From positions 3,100,001 through 3,164,000 of the forward strand of contig CBDASI010000002.1 in NCBI GenBank assembly GCA_965199585.1: a stretch of DNA of 64,000 nucleotides. The letters run 5' to 3'. Position numbers and translations under genes: made by a program. The DNA comes from JAVVHH01 sp965199585 (GTDB taxonomy: Bacteria > Pseudomonadota > Alphaproteobacteria > Acetobacterales > Acetobacteraceae). Shown here in pieces: positions 1-8,677 of the stretch. The stretch's first letter is position 1, and each line of letters opens with the position of its first letter. The notes below the pieces were generated by a model. It ran no database searches, was not told where the DNA came from, and worked only from the letters and a program-made list of their open reading frames with translations.

Positions 1-548
1 TCGAACCCGCCGATCAGCTGCCGCGCGAAGCTGGCCGACCACCGCCAGCGGCGCAGGCTGCCGGCCGACATGCGTCCGTTGATCAGCATCAGCGGAATCG
101 CACGCTTCTGGCAGCCGGCGATCAGGTTGGGCCACAGCTCGCTCTCGACGAAGGCCGCGGCATCCGGGCGCCAGTGATCGAGAAAGCGCCCGACCCAAGC
201 CGGCACGTCCAGCGGGACGAAGCGGTGCAGCACCCGGTCCAGCCCAAGCTCCGGCAGCCGCCGAGCCAGCAGGCGCGCCGAGGTCAGCGTGCCGGTGGTG
301 AACAGAATCGTGAGCGCCGGGTCCTGTGCGGCCAAACTGCTGAGGACGGGCAGGACCGACACGGCCTCGCCGACGCTAGCCGCGTGGATCCACCCCAGCC
401 GTCCCGCTGGCCGCGCCAAGCTCTCGACACCGCAGCGCTCGCCCAGGCGCGCCGCGTCCTCCTTCCCGATCGCGACCCGGCGCTGGAGCATGCGGCGCAG
501 CACCGGCGCTCCGAGCGTCGCCCCCCAATGCCAGCCAGCGGCGATCAC
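1..548 (-). CDS. waaA: 3-deoxy-D-manno-octulosonic acid transferase (KDO transferase), C-terminus cut by window edge
   Basis: This enzyme transfers KDO from CMP-KDO onto lipid IVA at the inner-membrane face during lipopolysaccharide synthesis. About 182 residues are present. The visible part matches the N-terminal GT-B domain of KdtA: an RCG segment, WIHAASVGE, an FTTGT segment, and FVESELWPNLI followed by INGRMS. The rest runs off the window at base 1. The best start is a GTG at 546-548, which overlaps the stop of the upstream acyltransferase by four bases (GTGA), so the two are translationally coupled. The family assignment is firm. Only the missing C-terminal half prevents a check of the CMP-KDO site. 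Confidence 0.9.
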   Translation of the reverse strand, partial: MIAAGWHWGATLGAPVLRRMLQRRVAIGKEDAARLGERCGVESLARPAGRLGWIHAASVGEAVSVLPVLSSLAAQDPALTILFTTGTLTSARLLARRLPELGLDRVLHRFVPLDVPAWVGRFLDHWRPDAAAFVESELWPNLIAGCQKRAIPLMLINGRMSAGSLRRWRWSASFARQLIGGF

Positions 549-1249
549 GCCGCGCACAATGCGTCCGCCTGCTCGGCCGCGCGCGTCATCGCGGCCTCGA
601 TCTGCGGCAGGCTGCCGGACCAGTCCTCGCGGGACACGTGGATCGGCGGTGCGCAGACCAGCACGCCGCGGCCGAACGGCAACGGCAGGATCATGCGATC
701 CCAGGTGCCGAGCACCCGCCGGTTTCGGAGCTGTGCCGCGCAGGGGACGATCGGCGCATGGGTCAGCGCCGCCAGTTGCGCGACGCCCGCAGCGGCCCGC
801 CGCGCAGGGCCGCGCGGGCCGTCCGGCGTGATGACGATCTGATCGCCCCGCTGCAGCACGCCGATCAGCGTGCGCAGACTGGCGCCGCCGCCCTTGTCCT
901 TATCCCTATCCTTGCTGCGCCGGGCCGACGACCCGTAGACGACGTCGACGCCGAAGGCCTGCATGATCGAGCCGATTAGCCGGCCATCCTGATGGCGGCT
1001 GACCAGGACGTGCATCCGGCCGCGCTCACCCCCGCGGCGCTCGCGCAAGGCCATGGTCCAGAGTGCCGGCATGAGCGGCAGGCGTTCGTGCCAGAAGGCG
1101 AAGATGGCGGCCCCACCGAGCATGTGCTGCCCCACCGCGTCGCGCCCGTGCAGCGTCCAACGCGTGGTTCCGAGCGCGAACCGGAGATAGGCCCCGAGCG
1201 CCCGAGCTCCCAGAGCCAAGGTCCGGGGGTGGCGGAGAAGCCGCTTCAT
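545..1249 (-). CDS. DUF374 lysophospholipid acyltransferase-like protein
   Basis: A 234-residue protein of the DUF374 branch of the LPLAT superfamily. The LPLAT-like landmarks are FWHERLPLMP near residue 52, SRHQDGRLI near 84, FGVDVVYGSS near 99, and TPDGPRGP near 142. These proteins are membrane-associated acyltransferases, commonly next to waaA in Alphaproteobacteria, and are thought to act on lipid A or a precursor. The substrate here is inferred from context only. It overlaps waaA by four bases, so it is the upstream partner in the same transcript. No signal peptide is evident, which fits a cytoplasmic-face peripheral protein. Confidence 0.8.
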   Translation of the reverse strand: MKRLLRHPRTLALGARALGAYLRFALGTTRWTLHGRDAVGQHMLGGAAIFAFWHERLPLMPALWTMALRERRGGERGRMHVLVSRHQDGRLIGSIMQAFGVDVVYGSSARRSKDRDKDKGGGASLRTLIGVLQRGDQIVITPDGPRGPARRAAAGVAQLAALTHAPIVPCAAQLRNRRVLGTWDRMILPLPFGRGVLVCAPPIHVSREDWSGSLPQIEAAMTRAAEQADALCAA

Positions 1250-1297
1250 GAGCCGGGGGCGGTAGCATGCTCGCCCGGTGCGGGCAATCGCCGGCGG

Positions 1298-2302
1298 TCA
1301 GCCGGTGGGGGCTAGATTGCTGCAGAATAACTCGGCGCAGGCGCGCCAGGAGAAACGCTCGGCATGCGCGCGGCAGGCGAGCCGGTCGCCGCTTAGGGCG
1401 CGCAGGGCCGCCGCACGCAGATCGCTGTCCAAGGCGCCGACGCCCGGATCGGCGTTGGCCAGGATATCGGCGGGTCCGGTCACCGGCAGCGCGGCGATCG
1501 GCGTGCCGCAGGCGAGGCTCTCCAGGAGGACTAAGCCGAACGTGTCGGTCTCCGACGGGAACACGAACACGTCGGCGCCGGCATAAGCGCGCGCCAGGGT
1601 CGCGCCGCGCTGCTCGCCGATGAACTTGGCGTCCGGATACGCCGCCTCGAGCGACGCACGTTGCGGCCCGTCGCCTATCACGACCTTTGTGCCCGGCAAG
1701 TCGAGCGCCAGGAAGCGGGCAACGTTCTTTTCGACGGCGAGGCGGCCGACATAGAGGAAGATCGGGCCCGGCCAGGGCCATAGCTGCCGCTCGCCGGGGC
1801 TGAAGCGCTGCAGGTCGACGCCGCGCGACCAGGGCAGCAGGTTGCTGAAGCCCCGCCCGGCCAACTCGCGGCGCATGCTGAAGGTGGCGACCATCGTCCC
1901 CCGTGCGCGGCCATGGAAGCCGCGCAAGAAGGCGTAGCTCAGCGTCATCGGCACCCGGGCGCGGGCATGCAGGTATTCGGGAAAGCGCGTGTGAAACGAG
2001 GTGGTGAACTCGGTGCCGGTGCGGATGGCCCAACGCCGTGCCGCCCAGCCGAGCGGCCCTTCGGTCGCGATGTGCAGCGCATGCGGCGCGAAGGCTTCGA
2101 TCATCGGCACGAGCCGTCGCGACGGCATCACCGCCAGGTGGATGCTGCGGTAGCTCGGCATCGACATCGTGCGAAACCGGTCGGGCCCGATCACGTCGAC
2201 CACGTGGCCGAGCGTCTCGAGCTCGCGCGCCAGCATCTCCAACGTGACCACCACACCATTCACCTGCGGATGCCAAGCGTCCGAGATGATGAGGATGCGC
2301 AT
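1298..2302 (-). CDS. Glycosyltransferase family 4-type (GT-B) enzyme
   Basis: A 334-residue GT-B glycosyltransferase. It starts MRILIISDAWHPQVNGV, the nucleotide-sugar transferase pattern of MgtA-like mannosyltransferases. It continues with SFHTRFPEY, SRGVDLQRFSP, a VGRLAVEKN donor-domain motif near residue 188, and the E-x7-E type signature ETDTFGLVLLE near residue 252. It lies five bases downstream of a UDP-diacylglucosamine-diphosphatase-like phosphoesterase, an arrangement I recall from other Alphaproteobacteria. A role in glycolipid or envelope glycan synthesis is inferred. The sugar donor (possibly GDP-mannose) and the acceptor cannot be read from the sequence. Confidence 0.8.
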   Translation of the reverse strand: MRILIISDAWHPQVNGVVVTLEMLARELETLGHVVDVIGPDRFRTMSMPSYRSIHLAVMPSRRLVPMIEAFAPHALHIATEGPLGWAARRWAIRTGTEFTTSFHTRFPEYLHARARVPMTLSYAFLRGFHGRARGTMVATFSMRRELAGRGFSNLLPWSRGVDLQRFSPGERQLWPWPGPIFLYVGRLAVEKNVARFLALDLPGTKVVIGDGPQRASLEAAYPDAKFIGEQRGATLARAYAGADVFVFPSETDTFGLVLLESLACGTPIAALPVTGPADILANADPGVGALDSDLRAAALRALSGDRLACRAHAERFSWRACAELFCSNLAPTG

Positions 2303-2307
2303 TGGCG

Positions 2308-3150
2308 TCAGGCCGACGCTGGCACTGACATCGAGGCGGTCACGGTGCGGCCGCGGAAGAGGGAGAGATTGTTGGCCGCCGCCCAGTCGAGCAGTTCGAG
2401 CCGGCCATCGGCCTGTTCGACCAGCGCGGTGCAGCTCTCGACCCAGTCGCCGGTGTTACAGTAGAGCACTCCATCGACCATGCGCATCTCGGCGTGATGG
2501 ATGTGGCCGCAGACGATGCCGTCGAACCCGCGCTTGGCGGCGTCGGCGGCCAGCGCGGTCTCGAACCGGTCGATCGCTTTGACGGCGCCCTTGACCTGGC
2601 GCTTGAGCCATTGGCTGAGCGACCAGTAATCGTACCCCATGACCCGGCGGATCGCGTTAAAATAGCGGTTGACCACCAGGGCGGCGGTGTAGGCGCTGTC
2701 GCCCAACCGGGCCAGGAACTTGGCGTAACGCACTACACCGTCGAACTCGTCGCCATGCACGATCAGCAAGCGGACGCCCAGCGCCGTCTCGTGCGTGCTC
2801 TCGCGGCAGACCTTGATGCCGGCGACTTCGAGCGGCGCGGCGTCGAGCGCCGGCGGTAGCCAGGCGCGGAACATCTCATCATGATTGCCGGGCATGTAAA
2901 CGATCTCGGTGCCCCGCTTGGCGTGTCGGAGGATGGCGCGGACGACACGGTCGTGGTTCGCGTCCCAATACCAATTCTTGCGCAGGCGCCAGCCGTCGAT
3001 GATGTCGCCCACCAGGAACAACTTGTCGCAACTCACTCGATCGAGAAAATCGGCAAGGAAATCGGCGCGGCAGCCCTTGGTGCCGAGATGCGTGTCGGAG
3101 ATGAAAACCGAGCGGTAACGGTGTGAGAGAGATGAGGAAACCGCGTTCAT
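2308..3150 (-). CDS. UDP-2,3-diacylglucosamine diphosphatase-like metallophosphoesterase
   Basis: A calcineurin-like phosphoesterase of 280 residues with the full metal-binding set: SDTHLG, GDIIDGW, GNHDE, a HGDEFD block and GHIHH. The layout resembles LpxH/LpxI-type UDP-diacylglucosamine pyrophosphohydrolases, but it is longer than classical LpxH, so the exact substrate is open. An ATG lies 39 bases further upstream. I choose the ATG at 3150 because a GAAGGA ribosome site sits ten bases before it. It precedes the glycosyltransferase in one transcript, so both probably handle the same lipid-linked sugar. Confidence 0.75.
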   Translation of the reverse strand: MNAVSSSLSHRYRSVFISDTHLGTKGCRADFLADFLDRVSCDKLFLVGDIIDGWRLRKNWYWDANHDRVVRAILRHAKRGTEIVYMPGNHDEMFRAWLPPALDAAPLEVAGIKVCRESTHETALGVRLLIVHGDEFDGVVRYAKFLARLGDSAYTAALVVNRYFNAIRRVMGYDYWSLSQWLKRQVKGAVKAIDRFETALAADAAKRGFDGIVCGHIHHAEMRMVDGVLYCNTGDWVESCTALVEQADGRLELLDWAAANNLSLFRGRTVTASMSVPASA

Positions 3151-3228
3151 CGGCTCGATTCCTTCGCTGCCCTGGGATGGCCGGGTCATACGATTGCGAG
3201 CTGTCGATGCACGTGAACATTCCGTGAT

Positions 3229-3296
3229 GCAGCAAATCTGAAATCTGCTGCAATATGCCTGTAATGAAGTGGGCCGCCTCGATAAGAAAACGGCCC
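3229..3296. terminator. Two adjacent hairpins between Tim44-like gene and phosphoesterase
   Basis: GCAGCA at 3229-3234 pairs with TGCTGC at 3246-3251. GGGCCG at 3271-3276 pairs with CGGCCC at 3291-3296. Neither is followed by a convincing T-run on the minus strand, so termination or mRNA processing between the two minus-strand genes is only a possibility. Confidence 0.3.
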
Positions 3297-3321
3297 AAAT
3301 TTATTTGTTTGCGGCGATTTA

Positions 3322-4236
3322 TTACCGGCCTTGTTGGATTGCCGATAACATCCAGCGCCCATTGGTGCGGACGAAGGTCCAGAATTCGGCGACTGAACTA
3401 CGCTGCGCCGGGTCACCGTCGACGATGCGCCCGGTGGAGTCGCGGGTAACGTCGATCATCGAGAAGCGCATTGCCACGGTGGCGTAGTCGCGCCCGCCCT
3501 CGGACCATGCCTCCGACAGGTCGCCCTTATCGAGGCGAACGTCGGTGACGGTGTTACGAACGCCGCGCCGGTTCTGCTCGGCGAGTTGCTCGCCGAAATA
3601 GCTGACCATCTCGGGCGTCGCGACCGACTGCAGCTGCGGCAGGCTCTGGGCCGACCATGCCGCCTGCACCTCCTGCAAGGTACGCTCGAACGCCTGGTAA
3701 TCGTTCGGGCCGACCGTCACCGGTTGGGAAGCCGGGGCCGCGCTACCGCCGCCCATCATGCCCGATGCCGGCTGCCCCATCCGGGCGAAGTTGCCGCCCA
3801 TCCCCGCGCCAGCCAGCATCGGTCGGCGGAAGAACGTGCGGAACAGCCAGCGCGCGATGAAGAACAGGATGAGCGCCTGCAACAGGAAGCCGATAAAGCC
3901 GAACCCGCCACCGCCGCCGAACAGGCCATGCCCGAACAGCAGGCCGCCAATGCCTGCGCCGAGCAGGCCGCCCATCAGGGCGGAGCCGAAGCCGCCGCGG
4001 GACGGCGCCTGTTGCGCATAGCCGGAGCCGCCGTAGCTCGGGGCGCTGCGTGGGGTCATCGTCCGGTCCATCGGGGCCGCATAAGGCGCGGTGTTGGTGG
4101 ACGGCGGTGCACTGTATGTCCGCCCGCCCCGGCTACCGAACGAGGAACCGCCGCCCGCGCGCGCTTCCGCGAACGACGGCGCGAGAGTGAGTGCCGCGAC
4201 GGCAACAGCCGCTAGCAATGAAGTCGAGCGGGACAT
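3322..4236 (-). CDS. Tim44-like domain membrane protein
   Basis: A 304-residue protein. A signal-like segment at about residues 5-25 ends AEARA. It is followed by a low-complexity Gly/Ser/Pro region, a Gly-rich membrane-entering stretch (GGLLGAGIGGLLFG), and a transmembrane segment around IGFLLQALILFFIARWLF. The C-terminal half carries a Tim44-like/NTF2-fold domain (YQAFERTLQEVQAAW through EFWTFVRTNGRWMLSAIQQ). Such proteins resemble the matrix domain of mitochondrial Tim44. Their bacterial role is poorly known. The start at 4236 is chosen over 4266 because AGAGG lies nine bases before it. Confidence 0.75.
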   Translation of the reverse strand: MSRSTSLLAAVAVAALTLAPSFAEARAGGGSSFGSRGGRTYSAPPSTNTAPYAAPMDRTMTPRSAPSYGGSGYAQQAPSRGGFGSALMGGLLGAGIGGLLFGHGLFGGGGGFGFIGFLLQALILFFIARWLFRTFFRRPMLAGAGMGGNFARMGQPASGMMGGGSAAPASQPVTVGPNDYQAFERTLQEVQAAWSAQSLPQLQSVATPEMVSYFGEQLAEQNRRGVRNTVTDVRLDKGDLSEAWSEGGRDYATVAMRFSMIDVTRDSTGRIVDGDPAQRSSVAEFWTFVRTNGRWMLSAIQQGR

Positions 4237-4305
4237 GGTTGAAAACCTCTTAAGCAGACCGACCAATGAATATAGTCCGATCCAGCTCTGGTTATAGGGC
4301 TACTC

Positions 4306-5634
4306 TCACGAGCCAGCGAGCGTCAGGCCCTCGATGCGGATCGTCGGTGCGTCAGTGCCGCGGCGAAAGCGGAGATCGTTGGCCGGCGTCAGCTGCATGA
4401 ACATCTCCGGCAGCGAGCCAGCCACGGTAATCTCGGCCACCGGCTCGGCCAGCGCCCCGTCGCGGATCATGAACCCGGATGCGCCACGGCTATAGTCGCC
4501 GGTGATGCCGTTGATGCTGGAGCCCATCATCTCCGTGATGTAGAGCCCCTCCTTGATGTCGGCCATCAGGTCGCGCGGCGACAGCGTGCCGGCCTGCATG
4601 TAGAGGTTTGTCGCTGAGGGCGATGGCGGGCCATTGACCCCGCGCGAGGCGCTGCCCGTCGTCTTGAGCCCGAGCTGGCGGGCGGTGCGGCTGTCGAGAA
4701 ACCAGGTCGTCAGCACGCCGTCGTCGATGATCGAGGCGACGTGGGTGGGGACGCCCTCGCCGTCGAACGCACGCGAGCGCAGACCGCGGACGCGACGGGG
4801 ATCGTCGATGACCGTCACGCCGCGGGCGAACACCTGCTGGCCCATGCGCTCCTTGAGGAAGCTGGTTCCGCGGGCGATCGAGCTGCCGTTGATGGCGCTC
4901 GACAGGTGGCCGAGGATGCTACTGGACACGCGCGGGTCGTAGAGAACCGGGACGCGCATGGTCTTCGGCCGGGTCGGGTTCAGGCGAGCGAGGGCTTTCT
5001 CGCCGGCAACGCGGCCGATGGCGGCGGCGTCCTCGAGATCGTCGAGATGCACGGCGCTCGAATAATCGTAGTCGCGCTCCATGCTGGTGCCCTCGCCGGC
5101 CAACGCGGTGGCGGAGACCGAGTGCGAGCTGCGCGCGGTCTGCCCGGCGAACCCGGCCGACGTGACCAGCGCGATGCGGGCGCGGGCGAAACCGGCCTCG
5201 GCACCTTCGGAGTTGGTCACGCCAGCGACCGACAGCGCCGCCTCTTCCGCCGCTGAGGCGCGGGCAATCAGCGCGTCGACGTCGGGCTCGCGCCCGTCAT
5301 CCAGCTGCAGGTCGAGTATTTGCGGCGGGCGGGCTTCGTCTGCCAGCCCCGAGTAGGGGTCCTCCGGCACGATCCGGGCCATGGCGATGGCACGCGCGAC
5401 GAGTGCGTCGAAGCCAGCTGGGTCGACCGCGGAGGACGATACCGACGCCGAGCGCTGCCCGACGAACACGCGTAACCCGAGATCATGCCCTTCGGAGCGG
5501 GTGACCTGCTCGGTTTTGCGCAAGCGGCGCTGCACCGCGACGGACGTGGCCGAGACGACCACCGCATCGGCCGCGTCGGCGCCCGCTGTGCGGGCCTTGC
5601 GGACGAGGTCGGCGAGCGTGTCGAGTTCGTTCAT
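4306..5634 (-). CDS. pmbA: PmbA/TldE-type protein of the TldD/PmbA family
   Basis: A 442-residue protein matching PmbA (TldE), the partner of the metalloprotease TldD in peptide maturation and antitoxin turnover. Typical blocks are VFVGQRSASVSSSA, YDYSSAVHLDDLEDAAAIG, a GTSFL segment, and TGDYSRGASGFMI near the C-terminus. No HExxxH zinc motif is visible, which fits the non-catalytic subunit rather than TldD. No tldD lies in this window. Its start overlaps the stop of the M16 peptidase by four bases (ATGA), so it is cotranscribed with it. Confidence 0.85.
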   Translation of the reverse strand: MNELDTLADLVRKARTAGADAADAVVVSATSVAVQRRLRKTEQVTRSEGHDLGLRVFVGQRSASVSSSAVDPAGFDALVARAIAMARIVPEDPYSGLADEARPPQILDLQLDDGREPDVDALIARASAAEEAALSVAGVTNSEGAEAGFARARIALVTSAGFAGQTARSSHSVSATALAGEGTSMERDYDYSSAVHLDDLEDAAAIGRVAGEKALARLNPTRPKTMRVPVLYDPRVSSSILGHLSSAINGSSIARGTSFLKERMGQQVFARGVTVIDDPRRVRGLRSRAFDGEGVPTHVASIIDDGVLTTWFLDSRTARQLGLKTTGSASRGVNGPPSPSATNLYMQAGTLSPRDLMADIKEGLYITEMMGSSINGITGDYSRGASGFMIRDGALAEPVAEITVAGSLPEMFMQLTPANDLRFRRGTDAPTIRIEGLTLAGS

Positions 5635-6896
5635 GCCGCGAGCCTATCGGCGATGCTGGACAGCGACGGCACATGCTCGGCCGGCCCGACCGTCGCCAGC
5701 GTCGGCGTGCCGGCGAAGATGCGGGTGGCGCAGCGCGCGATGTCGTCGAGCGTGACGGCGGCAAGCTTGTCGACGGTTTCGCTGGTCGAGACGATGCGGC
5801 CGAAGATCTGGATCTGCCGCGCGATCTGCTCGCACCGGCTGCCCGTGCTCTCCAGCGACATTAGCAGCCCGGCCTTCACTTGCGCGCGGGCACGGTTCAG
5901 CTCCTCCTGCGACACGTCGCGTTGCACGCGGCGCAGCTCCGCCAACGTCACCGGCATCAGCTCCTTGGCCTCGTCTTCGCCGGTGCCGGCATAGATGCCG
6001 AACAGGCCGCCATCGATGAACGGCGCCGCGAACGAGTAGATCGAGTAGACCAGCCCACGCTTCTCGCGGATTTCCTGGAACAGCCGCGACGACATGCCGC
6101 CGCCGAGCAACGTGCTGAGCAGCAGCGACGGGTAGTAGTCAAGGTCGGCATAGCCCACCGCCGGGAAGCCGAGCACGATGTGCACCTGGTCCAGTTCGCG
6201 ATCCTCGCGATACTCGCCGCCCTGATACCGCCCCGGCACGAAGGCACCCGGGAGTTCGGACGGCAAGTCGGCGAAATGCCGCTTGGCCAATTCGACGACC
6301 GTGTCATGCTGGAGCGCGCCGGCGGCCGCGACCACTACGTTGCCAGCGGCATAGTGCCGCTTCATGTAGCCGGTCAGCTGATCGCGCTTCATCCCCTTGA
6401 TGCCTTCCTCGGTGCCCAGCACCGGGCGACCCATCGGCTGGCTCGGGAACGCGGTCTCCTGGAAGCGGTCGAAGATGATGTCGTCGGGCGTGTCGTTGGC
6501 TTGGCCGATCTCCTGCAGGATGACACCGCGCTCGCGCTCGAGCTCCTCGGGCGCGAAGCTGCTATGGGTCAGGATGTCGCCGATGATGTCCGCGCCGAGG
6601 GCGAGGTCCTCTTTCAGCAACTTGACGTAGTAGGCGGTCTGCTCGCGCGCGGTGTAGGCGTTGATGTGGCCGCCGACGTTCTCGATGGCTTCGGCGATCT
6701 GCGGCGCCGTGCGCGTCGCGGTGCCCTTGAACGCCATGTGCTCGAGAAAATGGGAGGCGCCGTTCTCGGCCTCGGTCTCGTTGCGGGTGCCGGTCGCGAC
6801 GTAAGCGCCGAGGGAGACGGTCTCAACGCGATCCATCGTCTCGGTGACGACGGTCAGGCCGGACGGCAGACGGGTGACGCGGATGGCCTCGCTCAT
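5631..6896 (-). CDS. M16 family zinc peptidase (processing-peptidase-like)
   Basis: A 421-residue single-unit M16 peptidase related to the beta subunit of the mitochondrial processing peptidase. The inverted zinc motif HFLEH (H49, E52, H53) is intact, and the third ligand is probably E129 in VILQEIGQ, 76 residues further on as expected. GGGMSSRLFQEIREKRGLVYSIYS is the glycine-rich substrate-loop region, shown here only by its ends GGGMSS and GLVYSIYS. The start at 6896 gives MSEAIRV and a four-base overlap with the threonine synthase stop. A longer frame to 6962 only runs into thrC. It lies between thrC and pmbA in one operon. Confidence 0.88.
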   Translation of the reverse strand: MSEAIRVTRLPSGLTVVTETMDRVETVSLGAYVATGTRNETEAENGASHFLEHMAFKGTATRTAPQIAEAIENVGGHINAYTAREQTAYYVKLLKEDLALGADIIGDILTHSSFAPEELERERGVILQEIGQANDTPDDIIFDRFQETAFPSQPMGRPVLGTEEGIKGMKRDQLTGYMKRHYAAGNVVVAAAGALQHDTVVELAKRHFADLPSELPGAFVPGRYQGGEYREDRELDQVHIVLGFPAVGYADLDYYPSLLLSTLLGGGMSSRLFQEIREKRGLVYSIYSFAAPFIDGGLFGIYAGTGEDEAKELMPVTLAELRRVQRDVSQEELNRARAQVKAGLLMSLESTGSRCEQIARQIQIFGRIVSTSETVDKLAAVTLDDIARCATRIFAGTPTLATVGPAEHVPSLSSIADRLAA

Positions 6897-8290
6897 GCGG
6901 TATTCCTTAGGGCAAACGCGCGAACCTGAGCCTCGATCGCGTCGAGGCTGTTTGGTGCGCACGTGAAGTGTTCGGCTCTGTCATATAGGTCGGCCATGCG
7001 CGATGGCAGAGGGGGCCGCAACCCGATCGCCGACGCCATCGCGTCCGGAAACTTTGCCGGGTGCGCGGTGGCCGCCGCGATGGTCGGGATATGCTGCAGC
7101 GGGAAGCGGCGCGCGCCGGCGATGCCGATCGCGGTATGCGGGTCGGCCAGGTAGCCCTGCGACCAGAGGCGCCTGATCTCGGCTTCCGTGCCCTCGTCGC
7201 TCAGGCGGAAACCTTGGAACAGGGTGCGGGCGCGGTGCCACGACGCCTCGGGCACCCCCATGTGACCATCGGCGCGGAAGCCCTGCATGGTCGAGGCCGT
7301 GCGGGCCGGGTCACGGTCGAGTAGCTCGAACAGCAAGCGCTCGAAATTGCTGCTGACCTGGATGTCCATGCTCGGCGACAGGCTCGGCTCGACGGTCCGC
7401 ATGCTCATGTCGTTGGAGTCGAGAAACCGGGTCAGGATGTCGTTGCGGTTGCTCGCCACGATCAGGCGCGCGATCGGCACGCCCATGCGCCGGGCCGCCC
7501 AGGCCGCCAGCACATTGCCGAAATTCCCGGTCGGCACGCTGAACGCGACTTCCCGGTCGGGGCTGCCGAGTGCAACGGCAGCGGCGACGTAATACGGGAT
7601 CTGTGCCGCAACACGCGCCCAGTTGATGCTGTTGACTGCCGATAACCGCATCTCGTCGCGGAACGGCGCATCGGCGAACATGGCCTTTACCAGGTCCTGG
7701 CAATCGTCGAACGTGCCTTCGACGGCGATGTTGGCGATGTTGGCGGCATTCACCGTGGTCATCTGCCGGCGCTGCACCTCGCTGGTGCGGCCGCGCGGGT
7801 GCAGCATGACGACGTCGAGTTGGTCGCGACCACGGAACGCCTCGATCGCCGCCGACCCGGTGTCGCCCGAGGTTGCGCCCACGATGGTGACACGCTGGTC
7901 GCGCTCGCGTAGGACGAGGTCGAACAGGCGCCCCAGCACCTGCATCGCCATGTCCTTGAACGCCAGCGTGGGACCGTGGAACAGCTCGAGTGACCACAAT
8001 CCGCTCTCGAGCTGGATGAGGGGCGCAACCGCTGCATTGCCAAATCCGGCATAGGCATCGCGGCAGATCGTATGGAGCGCCTCGAACCCGATGCTGTCCC
8101 CGGCGAACAGGTGCAGCACCCGTGCCGCGATCTCCTGATACGACAGGCCGCGCATGGCCCGCAGATCGGCCGGCGACAGGGTCGGCCAAGTTTCGGGCAC
8201 GAACAGCCCGCCATCCTCGGCCAACCCGGCGAGCAACACGCCAGCGAAGTCGCGCGCCGGCGCCTGCCCTCTCGTCGAGACGTAACGCAT
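6893..8290 (-). CDS. thrC: Threonine synthase
   Basis: A PLP enzyme of 465 residues that converts O-phosphohomoserine to threonine. The PLP lysine is K112 in TLAFKDMAMQVLG, and GATSGDTGSAAIEAF is the phosphate-binding loop. It starts MRYVSTRG, as typical for the longer bacterial/yeast-type ThrC. The ATG follows directly on the stop codon of the small acidic protein gene, with no gap. It overlaps the M16 gene downstream by four bases. A thrC-M16 neighbourhood is familiar from other Alphaproteobacteria. Confidence 0.95.
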   Translation of the reverse strand: MRYVSTRGQAPARDFAGVLLAGLAEDGGLFVPETWPTLSPADLRAMRGLSYQEIAARVLHLFAGDSIGFEALHTICRDAYAGFGNAAVAPLIQLESGLWSLELFHGPTLAFKDMAMQVLGRLFDLVLRERDQRVTIVGATSGDTGSAAIEAFRGRDQLDVVMLHPRGRTSEVQRRQMTTVNAANIANIAVEGTFDDCQDLVKAMFADAPFRDEMRLSAVNSINWARVAAQIPYYVAAAVALGSPDREVAFSVPTGNFGNVLAAWAARRMGVPIARLIVASNRNDILTRFLDSNDMSMRTVEPSLSPSMDIQVSSNFERLLFELLDRDPARTASTMQGFRADGHMGVPEASWHRARTLFQGFRLSDEGTEAEIRRLWSQGYLADPHTAIGIAGARRFPLQHIPTIAAATAHPAKFPDAMASAIGLRPPLPSRMADLYDRAEHFTCAPNSLDAIEAQVRAFALRNTA

Positions 8291-8581
8291 CTACGACTTG
8301 GGCTTGTCGTCCTCGTCCTCTTCGTCGACCTCGTCTTCCTCGTCCTCGTCGTCTTCCTGGCTCTCGTACCATTCCATGACGTCGTCGTGGAAATCGGGAT
8401 CGTTGAGCAGGCGCATCGCGAGCGCGACGGCGATGCCGTACGGCTCCGGCACGTCCGTAGCCCCTTCCGGCAGCTCGACGGCCGGCACGACGCGGACGGT
8501 CATCGAGCCATCCTCCTCACCGATCACGAGCGCCACTTCAGACGGTTCGAGCTCGATCGGCGTCATCTTGGGATCGGCCAT
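8291..8581 (-). CDS. Small acidic protein of unknown function
   Basis: A 96-residue protein that I do not recognise by family. Residues 1-70 look like a compact alpha/beta domain (VALVIGEEDGSMTVRVVP, then IAVALAMRLLNDPDFHDDVMEWY, given here in part). The last 25 residues are a nearly uninterrupted run of Asp and Glu ending KPKS. The start at 8581 is supported by an AGAAGGAG ribosome site at 8589-8596. An upstream in-frame start at 8656 lacks one. The stop codon abuts the thrC start. The acidic tail could act as a charge mimic or solubility tail, but that is speculation. Confidence 0.7.
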   Translation of the reverse strand: MADPKMTPIELEPSEVALVIGEEDGSMTVRVVPAVELPEGATDVPEPYGIAVALAMRLLNDPDFHDDVMEWYESQEDDEDEEDEVDEEDEDDKPKS

Positions 8582-8677
8582 GCATGCACTCCTTCTACTA
8601 TCTCTGCAGTCGGCCCAATGCCGCGGGCGCGAAACGTGGCCGGGCCTTAGCACCAAGCCAAGCTTGCGCCAATTGGC

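Noticed and set aside
5880..6929. 349-codon open frame on the plus strand over the M16 peptidase
   Set aside because: Antisense of a gene with an intact HFLEH motif; no ribosome site or motif.
8294..8370. Codon-repetitive GAC/GAG run as a tandem repeat or microsatellite
   Set aside because: It simply encodes the acidic tail of the small protein and has no regular period.
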